This document shows positions 46,028 through 54,944 of a DNA stretch of 64,000 nucleotides, piece after piece; positions within the stretch are counted from its first letter, which is position 1; every line of letters begins with the position of its first letter. Under the pieces are notes generated by a model. That model saw only the letters and a list, made by a program, of their open reading frames with translations. It ran no database searches and was not told the origin of the DNA. Origin of the DNA: Hoeflea sp. IMCC20628 (lineage in GTDB: Bacteria > Pseudomonadota > Alphaproteobacteria > Rhizobiales > Rhizobiaceae); NCBI RefSeq assembly GCF_001011155.1, contig NZ_CP011479.1, forward strand, positions 1,196,501 through 1,260,500, read 5' to 3'. The position numbers and the translations under genes are program-made.

Positions 46028-46474
46028 CTAATCCCGACCCGCAGCCAGGGCGGCCAGCATGTCGATGCAATCCACCATGCTTTGCGGCGCATGCAGGGTG
46101 CGGATTTCCTCCGGGCTGAACCAGCCGACTTCTCGCGCGTCGTCGAGTGCTTGCGGCTCGCCGCCGGGATCGTCGGCGAGAAACACCGTCAGCAGGAAGT
46201 GCGACGACAGGCTGCCATCGGGGGCCCGGGAGGGCAGGTCGAATGTCGCAAAAGGTCGGGGGTTGGTGGCCTTCAGTCCGGTTTCTTCCTCGAGTTCGCG
46301 CAGGGCTGCGGTTTCGAGCTTTTCGCCGGTATCGACCCGGCCGCCGGGGAAGGCGTACATGTTCTGGGCTGGCGGGTTGGCGCGCAGCACCAGCAAATAT
46401 CTGCCAGCGCGCTCGATCGCCACCGAGACTGCCAGTGCCGGTTCATGTCCATCGGTGCCATGCCGGTTGCTCAT
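46028..46474 (-). CDS. Nudix hydrolase
   Basis: A 148-residue Nudix enzyme with a complete Nudix box: GGRVDTGEKLETAALRELEE followed by ETGLKA. Residues before it (ALAVSVAIERAGRYLLVLRA) form the first strands. It hydrolyses a nucleoside diphosphate linked to another moiety; ADP-ribose pyrophosphatase-like activity is one option. It is a stand-alone minus-strand gene next to the homocysteine methyltransferase-like gene. Confidence 0.88.
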   Translation of the reverse strand: MSNRHGTDGHEPALAVSVAIERAGRYLLVLRANPPAQNMYAFPGGRVDTGEKLETAALRELEEETGLKATNPRPFATFDLPSRAPDGSLSSHFLLTVFLADDPGGEPQALDDAREVGWFSPEEIRTLHAPQSMVDCIDMLAALAAGRD

Positions 46475-46590
46475 TGTCAGATGCCTGTAATGCTGTGTGT
46501 CATGGCAACGTAATGCGCGGAGTTTCTATTCAACGGCAAGCCCGAAAATCTGGGAATCTGCACGAACCCACACTAACCCCGGTTTCTGCT

Positions 46591-46610
46591 TGATGGAGAT
46601 CATTCCATCA
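46591..46610. promoter_or_regulatory. Inverted repeat upstream of the DevBCA-type exporter
   Basis: TGATGGA (46591-46597) and TCCATCA (46604-46610) form a perfect 7-bp inverted repeat with a 6-nt centre, about 80 bp upstream of the exporter operon. It may be a regulator site; no regulator gene sits beside it. Confidence 0.3.
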
Positions 46611-46688
46611 GTTGGCGTTTTTGTAATATGCAGAAAGAGCCATGCATATGAATCACATCCTGCCGGGACATGAGAATCGGAACTCGCC

Positions 46689-47921
46689 ATGACCACTGCA
46701 CCTGAAACCGATCTGCCGCTGAACGTCATTCGGGCCGATAGCGACAGCCAGCCGGTCGCCCGGCGACGGTGGCGGTTTCACAAGCGCTATCTGCTGGTGT
46801 TGCTGATCCCGCTGATCATGTTCTCGGGCGGAGTGATCGGCATGTATTACCAGCCCACCGCCTTGCAGAAATTCTATGCACTGACCGGATTGCAGCCCGG
46901 TGCCGGCTCGGCCACGCCGATTGCGCTTCCGCCCGACATGGAAATGCCCAAGGAGATGGTGGCAACCATGCAGGCCACCGACGTGGTCGGGCTGGCCCGG
47001 CTGATGCCGCGTGGCGATGTGTCGATCGTGGCCCCGCCCTATGGAGCAGGGGACGCGCGCATTGCCGAGGTTCTTGTGAGTATCGGAGACCGGGTTGAAA
47101 AGGGCGCGGTGGTGGCGCGACTGGACAATCAGGGCCAGTTGCAAAGTGCTGTGCTGTCGGCGGAGGCCAATGTCGCGGTGCGCGAGGCGGCACTGGTTCA
47201 AACCACGGCTTCGGTACAGAACTCGCAAGCCGAAGCCCGTGCCGCCATGGAGCAGGCCCGAAGTGCCAGCACCGAGGCATCGGCTGAATATGAGCGGAGC
47301 AAAGCCTTGTTCGAGCGCGGCGTGATCACCCAGGCCTCGCTCGATTCGCTTGCTGCAGCCGAGCATCAGGCGGTTCTCGCGGTGCAGAAAGCCGAAGCGA
47401 CATTGTCGCGGTTTACCGGTGAAGTTGTTGAGCTGCAGCCTGATGTGATCGTCGCGGCGCGCAATCTCGACGCCGCCAAGGCGGATCTGACCCGTGCAGA
47501 GCAGGATCTGGTCCGGTCCGCGGTTCTGGCGCCGATCAGCGGCGTGGTGCTCGATTCGATGGCCAATCCGGGGGAGAAACCGCCGAGCGATGGCATCATG
47601 CTGATTGGCGACACCGACCAGATGATGGCCGAGGTGGAGGTCTATCAGGACCGGATCGCCAACGTGACTTTGGGGCAACCGGTGGAACTGGCGGCTGTCG
47701 CCATCGGCCAGACGCTGCAGGGGCGAGTCAAGTCGATCGGACTGACTGTCGGACGCCAGGGCCTGCTGTCGGATGACACGGCGGCCAACACCGATGCGCG
47801 GGTGATCAAGGTGATGGTTGAGCTGGATGAGGCATCGTCAGATGTTGCTGCGCGCTACACCAACCTTGAAGTGATCGCCCGCATCGATACGCGGACTGTC
47901 GCCCCCAAGAGCAATCCATGA
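46689..47921 (+). CDS. DevB-type membrane fusion (periplasmic adaptor) protein
   Basis: A 410-residue HlyD/DevB-like adaptor. One span (residues 34-53) anchors it in the inner membrane. The lipoyl half-motifs are SIVAPPYGAGDARIAEVLVS and VLAPISGVVLDSMANPGEK, separated by a long Ala/Glu/Gln-rich coiled-coil hairpin (about 155-275). The C-terminal barrel includes VEVYQDRIANVTLGQPVEL. It would link the FtsX-type permease to a TolC-like outer channel. First gene of a three-gene exporter; stop overlaps the next start by 4 nt. Confidence 0.87.
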   Translation: MTTAPETDLPLNVIRADSDSQPVARRRWRFHKRYLLVLLIPLIMFSGGVIGMYYQPTALQKFYALTGLQPGAGSATPIALPPDMEMPKEMVATMQATDVVGLARLMPRGDVSIVAPPYGAGDARIAEVLVSIGDRVEKGAVVARLDNQGQLQSAVLSAEANVAVREAALVQTTASVQNSQAEARAAMEQARSASTEASAEYERSKALFERGVITQASLDSLAAAEHQAVLAVQKAEATLSRFTGEVVELQPDVIVAARNLDAAKADLTRAEQDLVRSAVLAPISGVVLDSMANPGEKPPSDGIMLIGDTDQMMAEVEVYQDRIANVTLGQPVELAAVAIGQTLQGRVKSIGLTVGRQGLLSDDTAANTDARVIKVMVELDEASSDVAARYTNLEVIARIDTRTVAPKSNP

Positions 47922-49090
47922 GCCGTTTGCTACAATGGCTGTTCGGGCGGTTGCCGATCGGCTGGCTGCAGCTGACCCACAGCAGGACGCGCTTTGCTGC
48001 GGCGATTGCCGGTGTCGCCTTCGCCAATGTGCTGGTGTTCGTGCAACTGGGCATCATGAACTCGATGGCGACAGCAACGCTGAAACCCTATGATTTTTTC
48101 AATGCCGACATCATGATTTCGGCCTCGGACGCCAATTCGATGACCGAGGGCGGCAATGTCGCGCGGCAATGGCTGTTTCAGGCCCAGGCCGATCCGGAAG
48201 TGACTCTGGGGACCGGGATATTTGTCGGCAACACCAACTGGCCGCGCCCGACCAAGACGCTGGGGCTGACCAGCTTTGGCATCGACCCGACGTTGCCGGA
48301 TTTTTTAAGCCCGGTGCTCAAACCCAAACTGGCCACACTGCAACTCAAGGATTCAGGCATTCTCGACATGGCCACCCGCGGTCTGCCGCCCGAGGAAGCT
48401 GCGGCAATCCGTCCGCAGACACCGGCGTCTTTCGAGGTGACCGGCAAGACACTGACGCTTTACGACACCTTTCAGGGCGGTGGCGGATTTGGCGGAGACG
48501 GATATCTGATCATGTCGGACCAGACCTTCCTGTCGCTGTTTCCGGCGCGCAGTTCGGCCGCACCTGATCACATCCTGCTGCAGGTGACGCCGGGGGCGGA
48601 TCCCGAGACCGTGGCGGTCCGATTGCGCGACCTGATATCGGACAAGTCGCTGCGCATCCGCTCCTATGATCAGGCCAAGGCCGACGATCTCAAATATCAG
48701 CAGACCAAGCGGCCGACCGGCATCATCTTCGGCTTTGGCGTGATCATCGGTGTGCTGGTCGGCATCGTCATCGTCTACCAGGTGCTCTCGACTGATGTGG
48801 CCGATCATCTGTCCGAATATGCGACCTTCAAGGCAATGGGCTATCCGCAGACATTCTTCCTCGGCATCGTCTTTGAGGAAGCGCTGATTCTGGCGGTGTT
48901 CGGCTTTGTGCCCGGGGTGATTGTGGGGACCGGGTTGCTGGTCGGCATGAAGAAGGCCACCAATCTGCCCTTGGCGATGACCTGGGACATGGCGTTGATC
49001 GTGCTGATTGGAACGCTGGTTGCCTGTTCGCTGTCGGGCGCCATCGCCACCCGCCGATTGGCCGCAGCCGATCCGGCTGATTTGTTTTGA
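47918..49090 (+). CDS. DevC-type ABC exporter permease (FtsX family)
   Basis: A 390-residue permease with one N-terminal and three C-terminal spans around a large periplasmic domain (about residues 45-270), the FtsX/MacB layout. WLQLTHSRTRFAAAIAGVAFANVLVF at the start and DHLSEYATFKAMGYP in the C-terminal loop match the DevC family. In cyanobacteria DevBCA exports glycolipids; the cargo here is unknown. The ATG overlaps the adaptor gene (ATGA). Confidence 0.87.
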   Translation: MSRLLQWLFGRLPIGWLQLTHSRTRFAAAIAGVAFANVLVFVQLGIMNSMATATLKPYDFFNADIMISASDANSMTEGGNVARQWLFQAQADPEVTLGTGIFVGNTNWPRPTKTLGLTSFGIDPTLPDFLSPVLKPKLATLQLKDSGILDMATRGLPPEEAAAIRPQTPASFEVTGKTLTLYDTFQGGGGFGGDGYLIMSDQTFLSLFPARSSAAPDHILLQVTPGADPETVAVRLRDLISDKSLRIRSYDQAKADDLKYQQTKRPTGIIFGFGVIIGVLVGIVIVYQVLSTDVADHLSEYATFKAMGYPQTFFLGIVFEEALILAVFGFVPGVIVGTGLLVGMKKATNLPLAMTWDMALIVLIGTLVACSLSGAIATRRLAAADPADLF

Positions 49091-49100
49091 GGGGGCGGAG

Positions 49101-49796
49101 ATGAGCGACGACTATCCGATCATCGTGCGCGGCCTGAACCATTGGTTTGGCAGCGGTGAAGCCCGCAAACAGGCGATTTTCGACGTCGATCTCAAAGTGG
49201 TGCGCGGAAGCCTGACCGTGCTGATGGGGCCATCGGGATCTGGCAAGACAACGGTGCTGACGCTGATGGGCTGCCTGCGCGATCTGCAGGAAGGCTCGAT
49301 CACTCTGCTCGGGCATGAACTGATGGGCGCGGGCAACGCGCTCAACGAAGCGCTCAGGCGGCGGCTTGGGTTTATCTTTCAGGCGCACAATCTGCATGGC
49401 AGCCTGACCGCGATGCAGAACGTGCAAATGGGACTGCAGGTTCATAATCTGAACGATCCAAAACTGGAGCGGGAAGCCGCCCGGCATGCCTTGTCGCTGG
49501 TCGGGCTTGCCGACCGGATGGATTATCTGCCGGGCAGTCTGTCGGGTGGCCAGAAACAGCGCGTGGCAGTGGCCCGGGCGCTGGTCGGCAATCCCGATAT
49601 CGTCTTTGCCGACGAGCCGACCGCAGCCCTCGACAAGGAGAGCGGGCTCAATGTCGTGGCCATGCTCAAGCGGCTGGGCGAGCAGCGCGGTACAACAACG
49701 GTGATGGTGACCCACGACAACCGCATTCTCGAACTGGCCGACCGCATCATCACGCTGGAAGACGGGCGGATCGTATCCGACACCAAGCCGACATAG
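49101..49796 (+). CDS. DevA-type ABC exporter ATPase
   Basis: A 231-residue ATPase. Walker A is GPSGSGKTT, the Q-loop is FIFQAHNLHGSLTA, the signature is LSGGQKQRVAVARAL, Walker B is DIVFADEPTAALD and the switch is VTHDNRILELADRI. The FQAHNLH segment is typical of the MacB/DevA/LolD group. ATG 49101 lies 10 nt after the permease stop with GAGGGGGCGGAG just before it; an earlier in-frame start lies within the permease gene. Confidence 0.9.
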   Translation: MSDDYPIIVRGLNHWFGSGEARKQAIFDVDLKVVRGSLTVLMGPSGSGKTTVLTLMGCLRDLQEGSITLLGHELMGAGNALNEALRRRLGFIFQAHNLHGSLTAMQNVQMGLQVHNLNDPKLEREAARHALSLVGLADRMDYLPGSLSGGQKQRVAVARALVGNPDIVFADEPTAALDKESGLNVVAMLKRLGEQRGTTTVMVTHDNRILELADRIITLEDGRIVSDTKPT

Positions 49797-49847
49797 TCCG
49801 ATCCGTCATTGCTTGACCCTGCCTTTGTCCTGCGGCATGGATTGGCA

Positions 49848-50633
49848 ATGTGTGGACGTTTTTCGCTGACAGCAACGCCGGAAGAGGTGCAGGAACTGTT
49901 CGGTCTTGAGGAGATCGAGGATTTCCCGCCGCGCTACAATATTGCGCCGACGCAGCCGATCCTGATCATTGCCGGCGACCGTCGCCGCGCCGAGGGCGAC
50001 AACCGCACCGATCGCCGGGCGCTGCTGGCGCGCTGGGGATTCTTGCCCGGATGGGTCAAGGATCCGGCGGATTTTCCGCTGCTGATCAATGCCCGGTCTG
50101 AAACTGCCGCCGAGAAAGTCTCGTTTCGCGCCGCCATGCGGCACCGCCGGGTGTTGATAGCGGCATCGGGATTTTACGAATGGCACCGCCCGCCAAAGGG
50201 CTCGAACGAGAAATCCACGCCCTACTGGATCAAGCCGAAACAGGGCGGGATTGTCGCTTTTGGTGGACTTCTGGAAACCTATATGAGCGCCGATGGGGCA
50301 GAGATGGACACCGCCGCTGTCCTTACAACCGGGCCCAACCAGATGATCGCGCCGATCCACAACCGGATGCCGGTGGTGATCAGGCCGGAGGATTTTACGC
50401 GCTGGCTTGATTGCCTCAACCAGGAGCCGCGCCATGTGAACGACCTGATGGCGCCGGCGCCGAATGATTATTTCGAGGCTATCCGCGTCTCCGATCTGGT
50501 CAACAAGGTTGCCAATAGCGGGCCCGAGGTGCAAATGCCCGCCACCGACAAATTCGAGCAGCCCGAACCAGCCCAACCGGTTCGCAAAGCCAAAGCGCCG
50601 CCTCCTGCCTCTGACCAGTTGAAGTTGTTCTGA
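49848..50633 (+). CDS. SOS response-associated peptidase (SRAP; YedK/HMCES family)
   Basis: A 261-residue SRAP protein. The family uses Cys2, exposed after Met removal, to form a covalent link with abasic sites in single-stranded DNA; MCGRFSLT is intact. YNIAPTQP, the Asn in LINARSET, the FYEWH glutamate and HNRMPVVI histidine complete the site. The start is fixed at 49848 by the need for Cys2. The C-terminal 45 residues are a Pro/Ala/Lys tail. argO follows 4 nt later. Confidence 0.95.
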   Translation: MCGRFSLTATPEEVQELFGLEEIEDFPPRYNIAPTQPILIIAGDRRRAEGDNRTDRRALLARWGFLPGWVKDPADFPLLINARSETAAEKVSFRAAMRHRRVLIAASGFYEWHRPPKGSNEKSTPYWIKPKQGGIVAFGGLLETYMSADGAEMDTAAVLTTGPNQMIAPIHNRMPVVIRPEDFTRWLDCLNQEPRHVNDLMAPAPNDYFEAIRVSDLVNKVANSGPEVQMPATDKFEQPEPAQPVRKAKAPPPASDQLKLF

Positions 50634-50637
50634 CCCG

Positions 50638-51261
50638 ATGACACCTCTCTTCGCTCCCGCTTTCTCCGGCCTGCTGCTTGGCGGCTCGCTGATCATCGCC
50701 ATCGGTGCGCAAAACGCCTTCATCCTGCGGCAGGGGTTGCTGCGTCAGCACGTGTTCATTCTGTGCCTTATCTGCGCGCTGTCGGATGCCGTGCTGATCG
50801 GGCTTGGCGTTGCCGGGCTTGGCGCGATCATTTCGGGCTCGAAAATCCTGATCGCTGTGGTCACGCTTGGCGGCGCGGCATTCCTCGCGGTCTATGCGTT
50901 TCTGGCGCTCAAACGGGCGATCTCGCCTTCAGGGCTTGAAGCGGCGAAATCCGGGCCGGGATCACTCAAGGCGGCTGTGCTGACCTGTCTCGCCTTCACC
51001 TTCCTCAATCCGCATGTCTATCTCGACACGGTGCTGCTGGTGGGCGGGTTGAGCGGGCGCTATGAGGGCACTGCGCGGCTGGCGTTTGCCATCGGCGCGA
51101 TGTCGTCGTCGTTCATCTGGTTCTTCGGGCTTGGTTATGGCGCGCGGGTGCTGGAGCCGCTGTTTTTGAAACCCTCTGCCTGGCGGGTGCTCGACGGGTT
51201 GATCGCGGCTGTGATGGCGGCGCTGTCCCTGTCGCTGCTGGTGCGGTTTTTCGCCGCCTGA
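50638..51261 (+). CDS. argO: LysE/ArgO-family amino acid exporter
   Basis: A 207-residue LysE-type exporter with about six spans. The conserved opening is LLGGSLIIAIGAQNAFILRQGL, followed by FTFLNPHVYLDTVLLVGGL and WFFGLGYGARVL. ArgO exports arginine (and lysine in LysE), so the substrate is probably a basic amino acid. It starts 4 nt after the SRAP stop and may be cotranscribed. Symbol assigned by family pattern. Confidence 0.85.
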   Translation: MTPLFAPAFSGLLLGGSLIIAIGAQNAFILRQGLLRQHVFILCLICALSDAVLIGLGVAGLGAIISGSKILIAVVTLGGAAFLAVYAFLALKRAISPSGLEAAKSGPGSLKAAVLTCLAFTFLNPHVYLDTVLLVGGLSGRYEGTARLAFAIGAMSSSFIWFFGLGYGARVLEPLFLKPSAWRVLDGLIAAVMAALSLSLLVRFFAA

Positions 51262-51454
51262 AAGCCGCGCTCCGGCATCTTGACCGGGCGGGTTCAATCG
51301 GGGATAAGAACAGCATGAAAACGGCACACGGCGCACGCGCCACCTGCATTTGCGGCATCATTATTCGCTAGCGCTTCGCTGGCTCGGCCGTTTTCGTCTT
51401 CTCACCATACAGGACAAACGACCCGGGCCAGGGTGCTGGCATCGGGGAGTTACC

Positions 51455-52909
51455 ATGACCGAACTCAAATTCTGGAACACGCTGACGCGGGTCAAGGAAG
51501 AGTTTACGCCGATCGATCCGGACAATGTGCGGATGTATGTCTGCGGCCCGACGGTCTATGATTACGCCCATATCGGCAATGCCCGGCCGGCAATCGTCTT
51601 CGACGTTCTGTTCCGGCTGCTCCGCCATGTCTACGGCGAAGACCATGTCACATATGTCCGCAACCTCACCGACGTTGACGACAAGATCAACGCCCGTGCG
51701 CTCAGGGATTATCCCGACCTGCCGCTGAACGAGGCGATTGCCAAGGTCACCGAGAAAACCGCTGACCGCTACCACAAGGATGTGGCCGCACTCGGCTGCC
51801 TGCCGCCGACATTCGAACCGCGCGCCACCGCCCATATCGATGGCATGGCGAAAATGATCCAGCGGCTCATCGACAAGGGCAACGCCTATGTGACCTCGGG
51901 CCGGGAAGGCCGAGAAGTGCTGTTCTCGGTCAGTTCAATGCCGGATTACGGCAAGCTGTCGAACCGCAAGCTCGAGGACCAGCAGGCCGGCGCGCGGATC
52001 GCGGTGGAAGACCACAAACGCAACCCGGGGGATTTCGTGCTGTGGAAAGAGTCCGCGAGCGACGAGCCGGGCTGGGATGCCACATTCACCGATGGCGGCG
52101 AGACCACGACCATTCACGGCCGCCCCGGCTGGCACATCGAATGCTCGGTGATGAGCGAGTATCATCTCGGCGAAACCTTCGACATCCACGGCGGCGGGCT
52201 GGACCTGATCTTCCCGCACCATGAAAACGAGATCGCCCAGTCCTGCTGCGCCCACGGCAACGACCGGATGGCCAATCTCTGGATGCACAACGGTTTTTTG
52301 CAGGTCGAAGGCAAGAAGATGTCAAAATCCGACGGCAACTTCGTCACCATCGCCGAACTGCTGGAAACCGACAAATTCGGCGGCCGCAAATGGCCCGGCG
52401 AGGTGCTGCGACTGGCGATGTTGATGACGCATTACCGCGAGCCGATCGATTTTTCGGTGAAGCGGCTGGAAGAGGCGGAGGCCGCGCTTTGGAAGTGGGC
52501 GGAAGCTTCAGAAGGGGCGTCACTACAATCCAGAATGGATGAGCACGCAGTTGAGATTTTGTCTGAAGACCTCAACTTCTCAGCGCTTAAGGCTTATTTG
52601 GACCAGTTGAGCAAAGCGGCTTCAAGTGGGGATGAAAAGGCGCGAGATTGGCTTCGAAGCACTCTTTATCACCTCGGGTTTGTGGAGCTTAAGAGGCAGT
52701 CAGACGGCGAAACTGCAAAAATTGTTTTTGAGAAGGCAGATTCAACTATCGGTCCGCGCATTAAGCAACGGCTCGCCCTCATCGCTGCCAAAAATTGGGC
52801 CGAAGCCGACAAGATCCGTGACGAACTGCTTGAGCAGGGCATCCAGCTCAAGGACGGCAAAGATCCGGAGACCGGTGAGCGGGTGACGACTTGGGAAGTG
52901 AAACGGTGA
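51455..52909 (+). CDS. cysS: Cysteinyl-tRNA synthetase
   Basis: A 484-residue class I synthetase charging tRNA-Cys. The HIGH motif is AHIGNARP, the zinc Cys is in [18 protein letters not shown] and [14 protein letters not shown] are conserved, and KMSKS is [12 protein letters not shown] 51455 has GGGGAG about 7 nt upstream; the longer in-frame reading upstream is rejected. The stretch 52510-52780, coding the helical linker before the C-terminal domain, is plainly more AT-rich (about 45-50% GC in lines I counted) than the rest and uses different codons. Confidence 0.96.
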   Translation: MTELKFWNTLTRVKEEFTPIDPDNVRMYVCGPTVYDYAHIGNARPAIVFDVLFRLLRHVYGEDHVTYVRNLTDVDDKINARALRDYPDLPLNEAIAKVTEKTADRYHKDVAALGCLPPTFEPRATAHIDGMAKMIQRLIDKGNAYVTSGREGREVLFSVSSMPDYGKLSNRKLEDQQAGARIAVEDHKRNPGDFVLWKESASDEPGWDATFTDGGETTTIHGRPGWHIECSVMSEYHLGETFDIHGGGLDLIFPHHENEIAQSCCAHGNDRMANLWMHNGFLQVEGKKMSKSDGNFVTIAELLETDKFGGRKWPGEVLRLAMLMTHYREPIDFSVKRLEEAEAALWKWAEASEGASLQSRMDEHAVEILSEDLNFSALKAYLDQLSKAASSGDEKARDWLRSTLYHLGFVELKRQSDGETAKIVFEKADSTIGPRIKQRLALIAAKNWAEADKIRDELLEQGIQLKDGKDPETGERVTTWEVKR

Positions 52910-52921
52910 GTTTACGGCTTT

Positions 52922-52969
52922 ACCCCCCTCTGTCGGCTACGCCGACATCTCCCCCGCAAGGGGGGAGAT
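52922..52969 (+). repeat. REP-like element, copy A
   Basis: About 48 bp: a C-run (ACCCCCCTC), then stem-loop 1 (TGTCGGC-TAC-GCCGACA), then stem-loop 2 (TCTCCCCC-GCAA-GGGGGAGA). It follows cysS directly and is in inverted orientation to copy B. Such two-hairpin elements are common in intergenic DNA of Rhizobiales, as I recall. Confidence 0.85.
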
Positions 52970-53140
52970 TGGGGGCTCGGGGCGCGCGCCGGAGTGTAAA
53001 ACCGGGATCGGGATATGTTGAGAGCTTTGTTACTCCAAACAATCGCCGGCCTGCATCCGGGCTATCGGATTTTTCCCTTTCAGGTTGTTTTCTGAATACG
53101 GATGGAGTTTTGTTGTTTGGGCGTGATCTCGCGACACGCC

Positions 53141-53188
53141 GATCTCCCTCCTTGCGGGGGAGATGTCACGCAGTGACAGAGGGGGGTG
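53141..53188 (-). repeat. REP-like element, copy B (inverted)
   Basis: The same element on the minus strand. Stem 2 is imperfect (GATCTCCCTCC-TTGC-GGGGGAGAT) and stem 1 reads TGTCAC-GCA-GTGACA. Its GAGGGGGG end lies 4-11 nt before the TTG start of the DUF559 gene and can act as the ribosome site. Confidence 0.85.
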
Positions 53189-53190
53189 AC

Positions 53191-53559
53191 TTGCCGCACG
53201 GGAAAGTGCCGCCGCATCTCAGACGCAATGCGCGCCGTATGCGCCGTGCCATGACCGAGGCCGAGCTCAAGCTGTGGAATGAACTGCGGGCCCATCGGCT
53301 GATGGGCCTGGGTTTTCGGCGGCAATTGCCGATCGGCCGCTATATCGTCGATTTTGCCTGCCCGGAGCACAAGCTCATCGTCGAAGTCGATGGCAGCCAG
53401 CACGCTGAAAATCAATCCCATGATCAGGCGCGAACTGTCTATCTCGAAAAACAGGGATGGAAGGTTGTTCGCTTCTGGAACGGTGATGTGCTCACCGATA
53501 TCGACAATGTCTGCACGCATATCCTGCGTTTGATCGGGAGCACAGACGATGACCACTGA
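53191..53559 (+). CDS. DUF559 domain protein (Vsr-like endonuclease fold)
   Basis: A 122-residue protein of the DUF559 group, related to very-short-patch repair and restriction-type nucleases. Family blocks are NARRMRRAMTEAELKLWNEL, FRRQLPIGRYIVDFACPEHK, IVEVDGSQHAE and GWKVVRFWNGDVL; the acidic-rich IVDF...EVDG pattern could hold the metal site. The start is uncertain: TTG 53191 fits the usual length and follows a GAGGGGGG in the REP element; GTG 53206 is the alternative. Its end overlaps the VOC gene by 11 nt. Confidence 0.8.
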   Translation: MPHGKVPPHLRRNARRMRRAMTEAELKLWNELRAHRLMGLGFRRQLPIGRYIVDFACPEHKLIVEVDGSQHAENQSHDQARTVYLEKQGWKVVRFWNGDVLTDIDNVCTHILRLIGSTDDDH

Positions 53560-53965
53560 ACTCAAAATGATGCTGGATCATGTCAGCCTCAGCGTTGCCG
53601 ACATAGAGAGGGCCAAGCGGTTCTACGCGGCCATTCTTGCCGAGCTTGGCATGGAGCTGGTCGGCGAGGTGACGGCGGAGCAATCCGGGTCGGTGGCCCA
53701 TGCCGGGTTTGGCATTGGCCGCAAGGGGCAGCTCTGGCTGGCCGAGGACGGTCCGCAGACACCGTCGGCGCATATCTGTTTCCGCGCAGACTCGCGCAAG
53801 GCGGTTCGCGCCTTTCATGCGACCGGTCTTGCCAATGGCGGGAGCGACAATGGTGCGCCGGGCATTCGCGAGATCTATCATCCGGAATACTACGCGGCTT
53901 TTGTCACCGACCCGGAAGGCCATAACATCGAGGCCGTCTGCTTTGAGCCGGAGGACGAGGAATGA
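53549..53965 (+). CDS. VOC family (glyoxalase/bleomycin resistance-like) protein
   Basis: A 138-residue protein of the vicinal oxygen chelate fold: LDHVSLSVADIERAKRFYAAI opens the first module, and YAAFVTDPEGHNIEAVCFEP closes the second. His and Glu at these spots are typical metal ligands. The reaction is unknown. It overlaps DUF559 (11 nt) and the first GFA gene (ATGA), so all are one operon. Confidence 0.9.
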   Translation: MTTELKMMLDHVSLSVADIERAKRFYAAILAELGMELVGEVTAEQSGSVAHAGFGIGRKGQLWLAEDGPQTPSAHICFRADSRKAVRAFHATGLANGGSDNGAPGIREIYHPEYYAAFVTDPEGHNIEAVCFEPEDEE

Positions 53966-54450
53966 CGAGAGTTCACTCCGGCGGCTGCCAGTGCGGTGCG
54001 GTGCGTTACAGCATTGAGGGCGAACTCGAGTATCCGCATCTGTGCCATTGCCGCATGTGCCAGAAGGCGGCGGGGAACTATTTCATGCCGCTCGGGTTTG
54101 CACCGGAGGAAACTCTGACCATCACCCGTGGCCAGCCGGGCTTGTTTCAGTCTTCCGATCCGGTGCGGCGCGGGTTTTGCCGAGATTGCGGCACACCGCT
54201 GTTTTTCGACACACTGCAATCGGATGGTATGGCGGTGACGCTTGGCAGCTTGGATGATCCGGCGGTGTTCCCCCCGGTGTCGCAGGACGGGATTGAAACA
54301 CGCATGCCGTTTCATGCGGCGCTCGGCAGCCTGCCGGGGAAAAATGTCGACCGTGACGATCTGCCGGGCGGCATCGAGAGCATTGCCTCGACCAACCATC
54401 AGCATCCTGATTACGACAGTGGCACTTGGCCGATCGAGGACAAGTCGTGA
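53962..54450 (+). CDS. GFA/CENP-V-like zinc protein, tandem copy 1
   Basis: A 162-residue GFA (glutathione-dependent formaldehyde-activating, CENP-V/Mss4-like) domain protein. Zinc cysteines are seen in GGCQCGAVRY, HLCHCRMCQKAAGNYF and GFCRDCGTPLFFD. The family name comes from Gfa of Paracoccus; the activity of most members is unproven. The C-terminus has NHQHPDYDSGTWP, shared with copies 2 and 3. It is coupled by ATGA and GTGA overlaps to its neighbours. Confidence 0.9.
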   Translation: MTRVHSGGCQCGAVRYSIEGELEYPHLCHCRMCQKAAGNYFMPLGFAPEETLTITRGQPGLFQSSDPVRRGFCRDCGTPLFFDTLQSDGMAVTLGSLDDPAVFPPVSQDGIETRMPFHAALGSLPGKNVDRDDLPGGIESIASTNHQHPDYDSGTWPIEDKS

Positions 54451-54944
54451 GTACTCAAACCTTGAGCGGCGGCTGCCAGTGCGGCGCGGTGCGTTACCGG
54501 ATTACGGGCACGACCTTCCTGCCACACACCTGCCATTGCCGGATGTGCCAGAAGGCGGGCGGCAATTACTTCATGGCTTTGGCCAGCGTCGCGAAGGCGG
54601 GTTTCATCGTCACGCGCGGCGAGATTTCCTGGTTCCGCTCATCTGAGCCTTCGCGGCGCGGGTTTTGCTCCAGGTGCGGAACGCCGCTGATCTATGAAGC
54701 CGTGGCTCGTGACAACACCAATGTGACGCTCGGATCGCTCGATGACCCGCTCGCCATCCGTCCGGAGCACCAGTTCGGTGCGGAAAGCCGGGTACCATTC
54801 CTGTGCGAAGTCCTGTCCATTCCGACAGCGGTATCCATGGACGATCCCGAAGAGGACGGCGTCAAGCTTGCCGAGGTCGCCTCGAGCAATCACCAGCACC
54901 CCGATCACGACACCGGCGTCTGGCCGATGGAGAGCAAGCCATGA
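54447..54944 (+). CDS. GFA/CENP-V-like zinc protein, tandem copy 2
   Basis: A 165-residue paralogue of copy 1. Cysteines are conserved in GGCQCGAVRY, HTCHCRMCQKAGGNYF and GFCSRCGTPLIYE, and the tail has NHQHPDHDTGVWP. GTG 54447 lies in a GTGA overlap; the longer in-frame start inside copy 1 is rejected because the family begins at the GGCQCG block. It differs from copy 1 in the middle, for instance in the segment around ESRVPFLCEVL, which adds one more Cys. Confidence 0.9.
   Translation: MSTQTLSGGCQCGAVRYRITGTTFLPHTCHCRMCQKAGGNYFMALASVAKAGFIVTRGEISWFRSSEPSRRGFCSRCGTPLIYEAVARDNTNVTLGSLDDPLAIRPEHQFGAESRVPFLCEVLSIPTAVSMDDPEEDGVKLAEVASSNHQHPDHDTGVWPMESKP

Noticed and set aside
52910-53190. A longer DUF559 coding region starting right after cysS.
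   Set aside because: The frame is open through the REP elements, but its translation there is low-complexity and unlike the family, whose conserved part begins near residue 10 of the chosen start.
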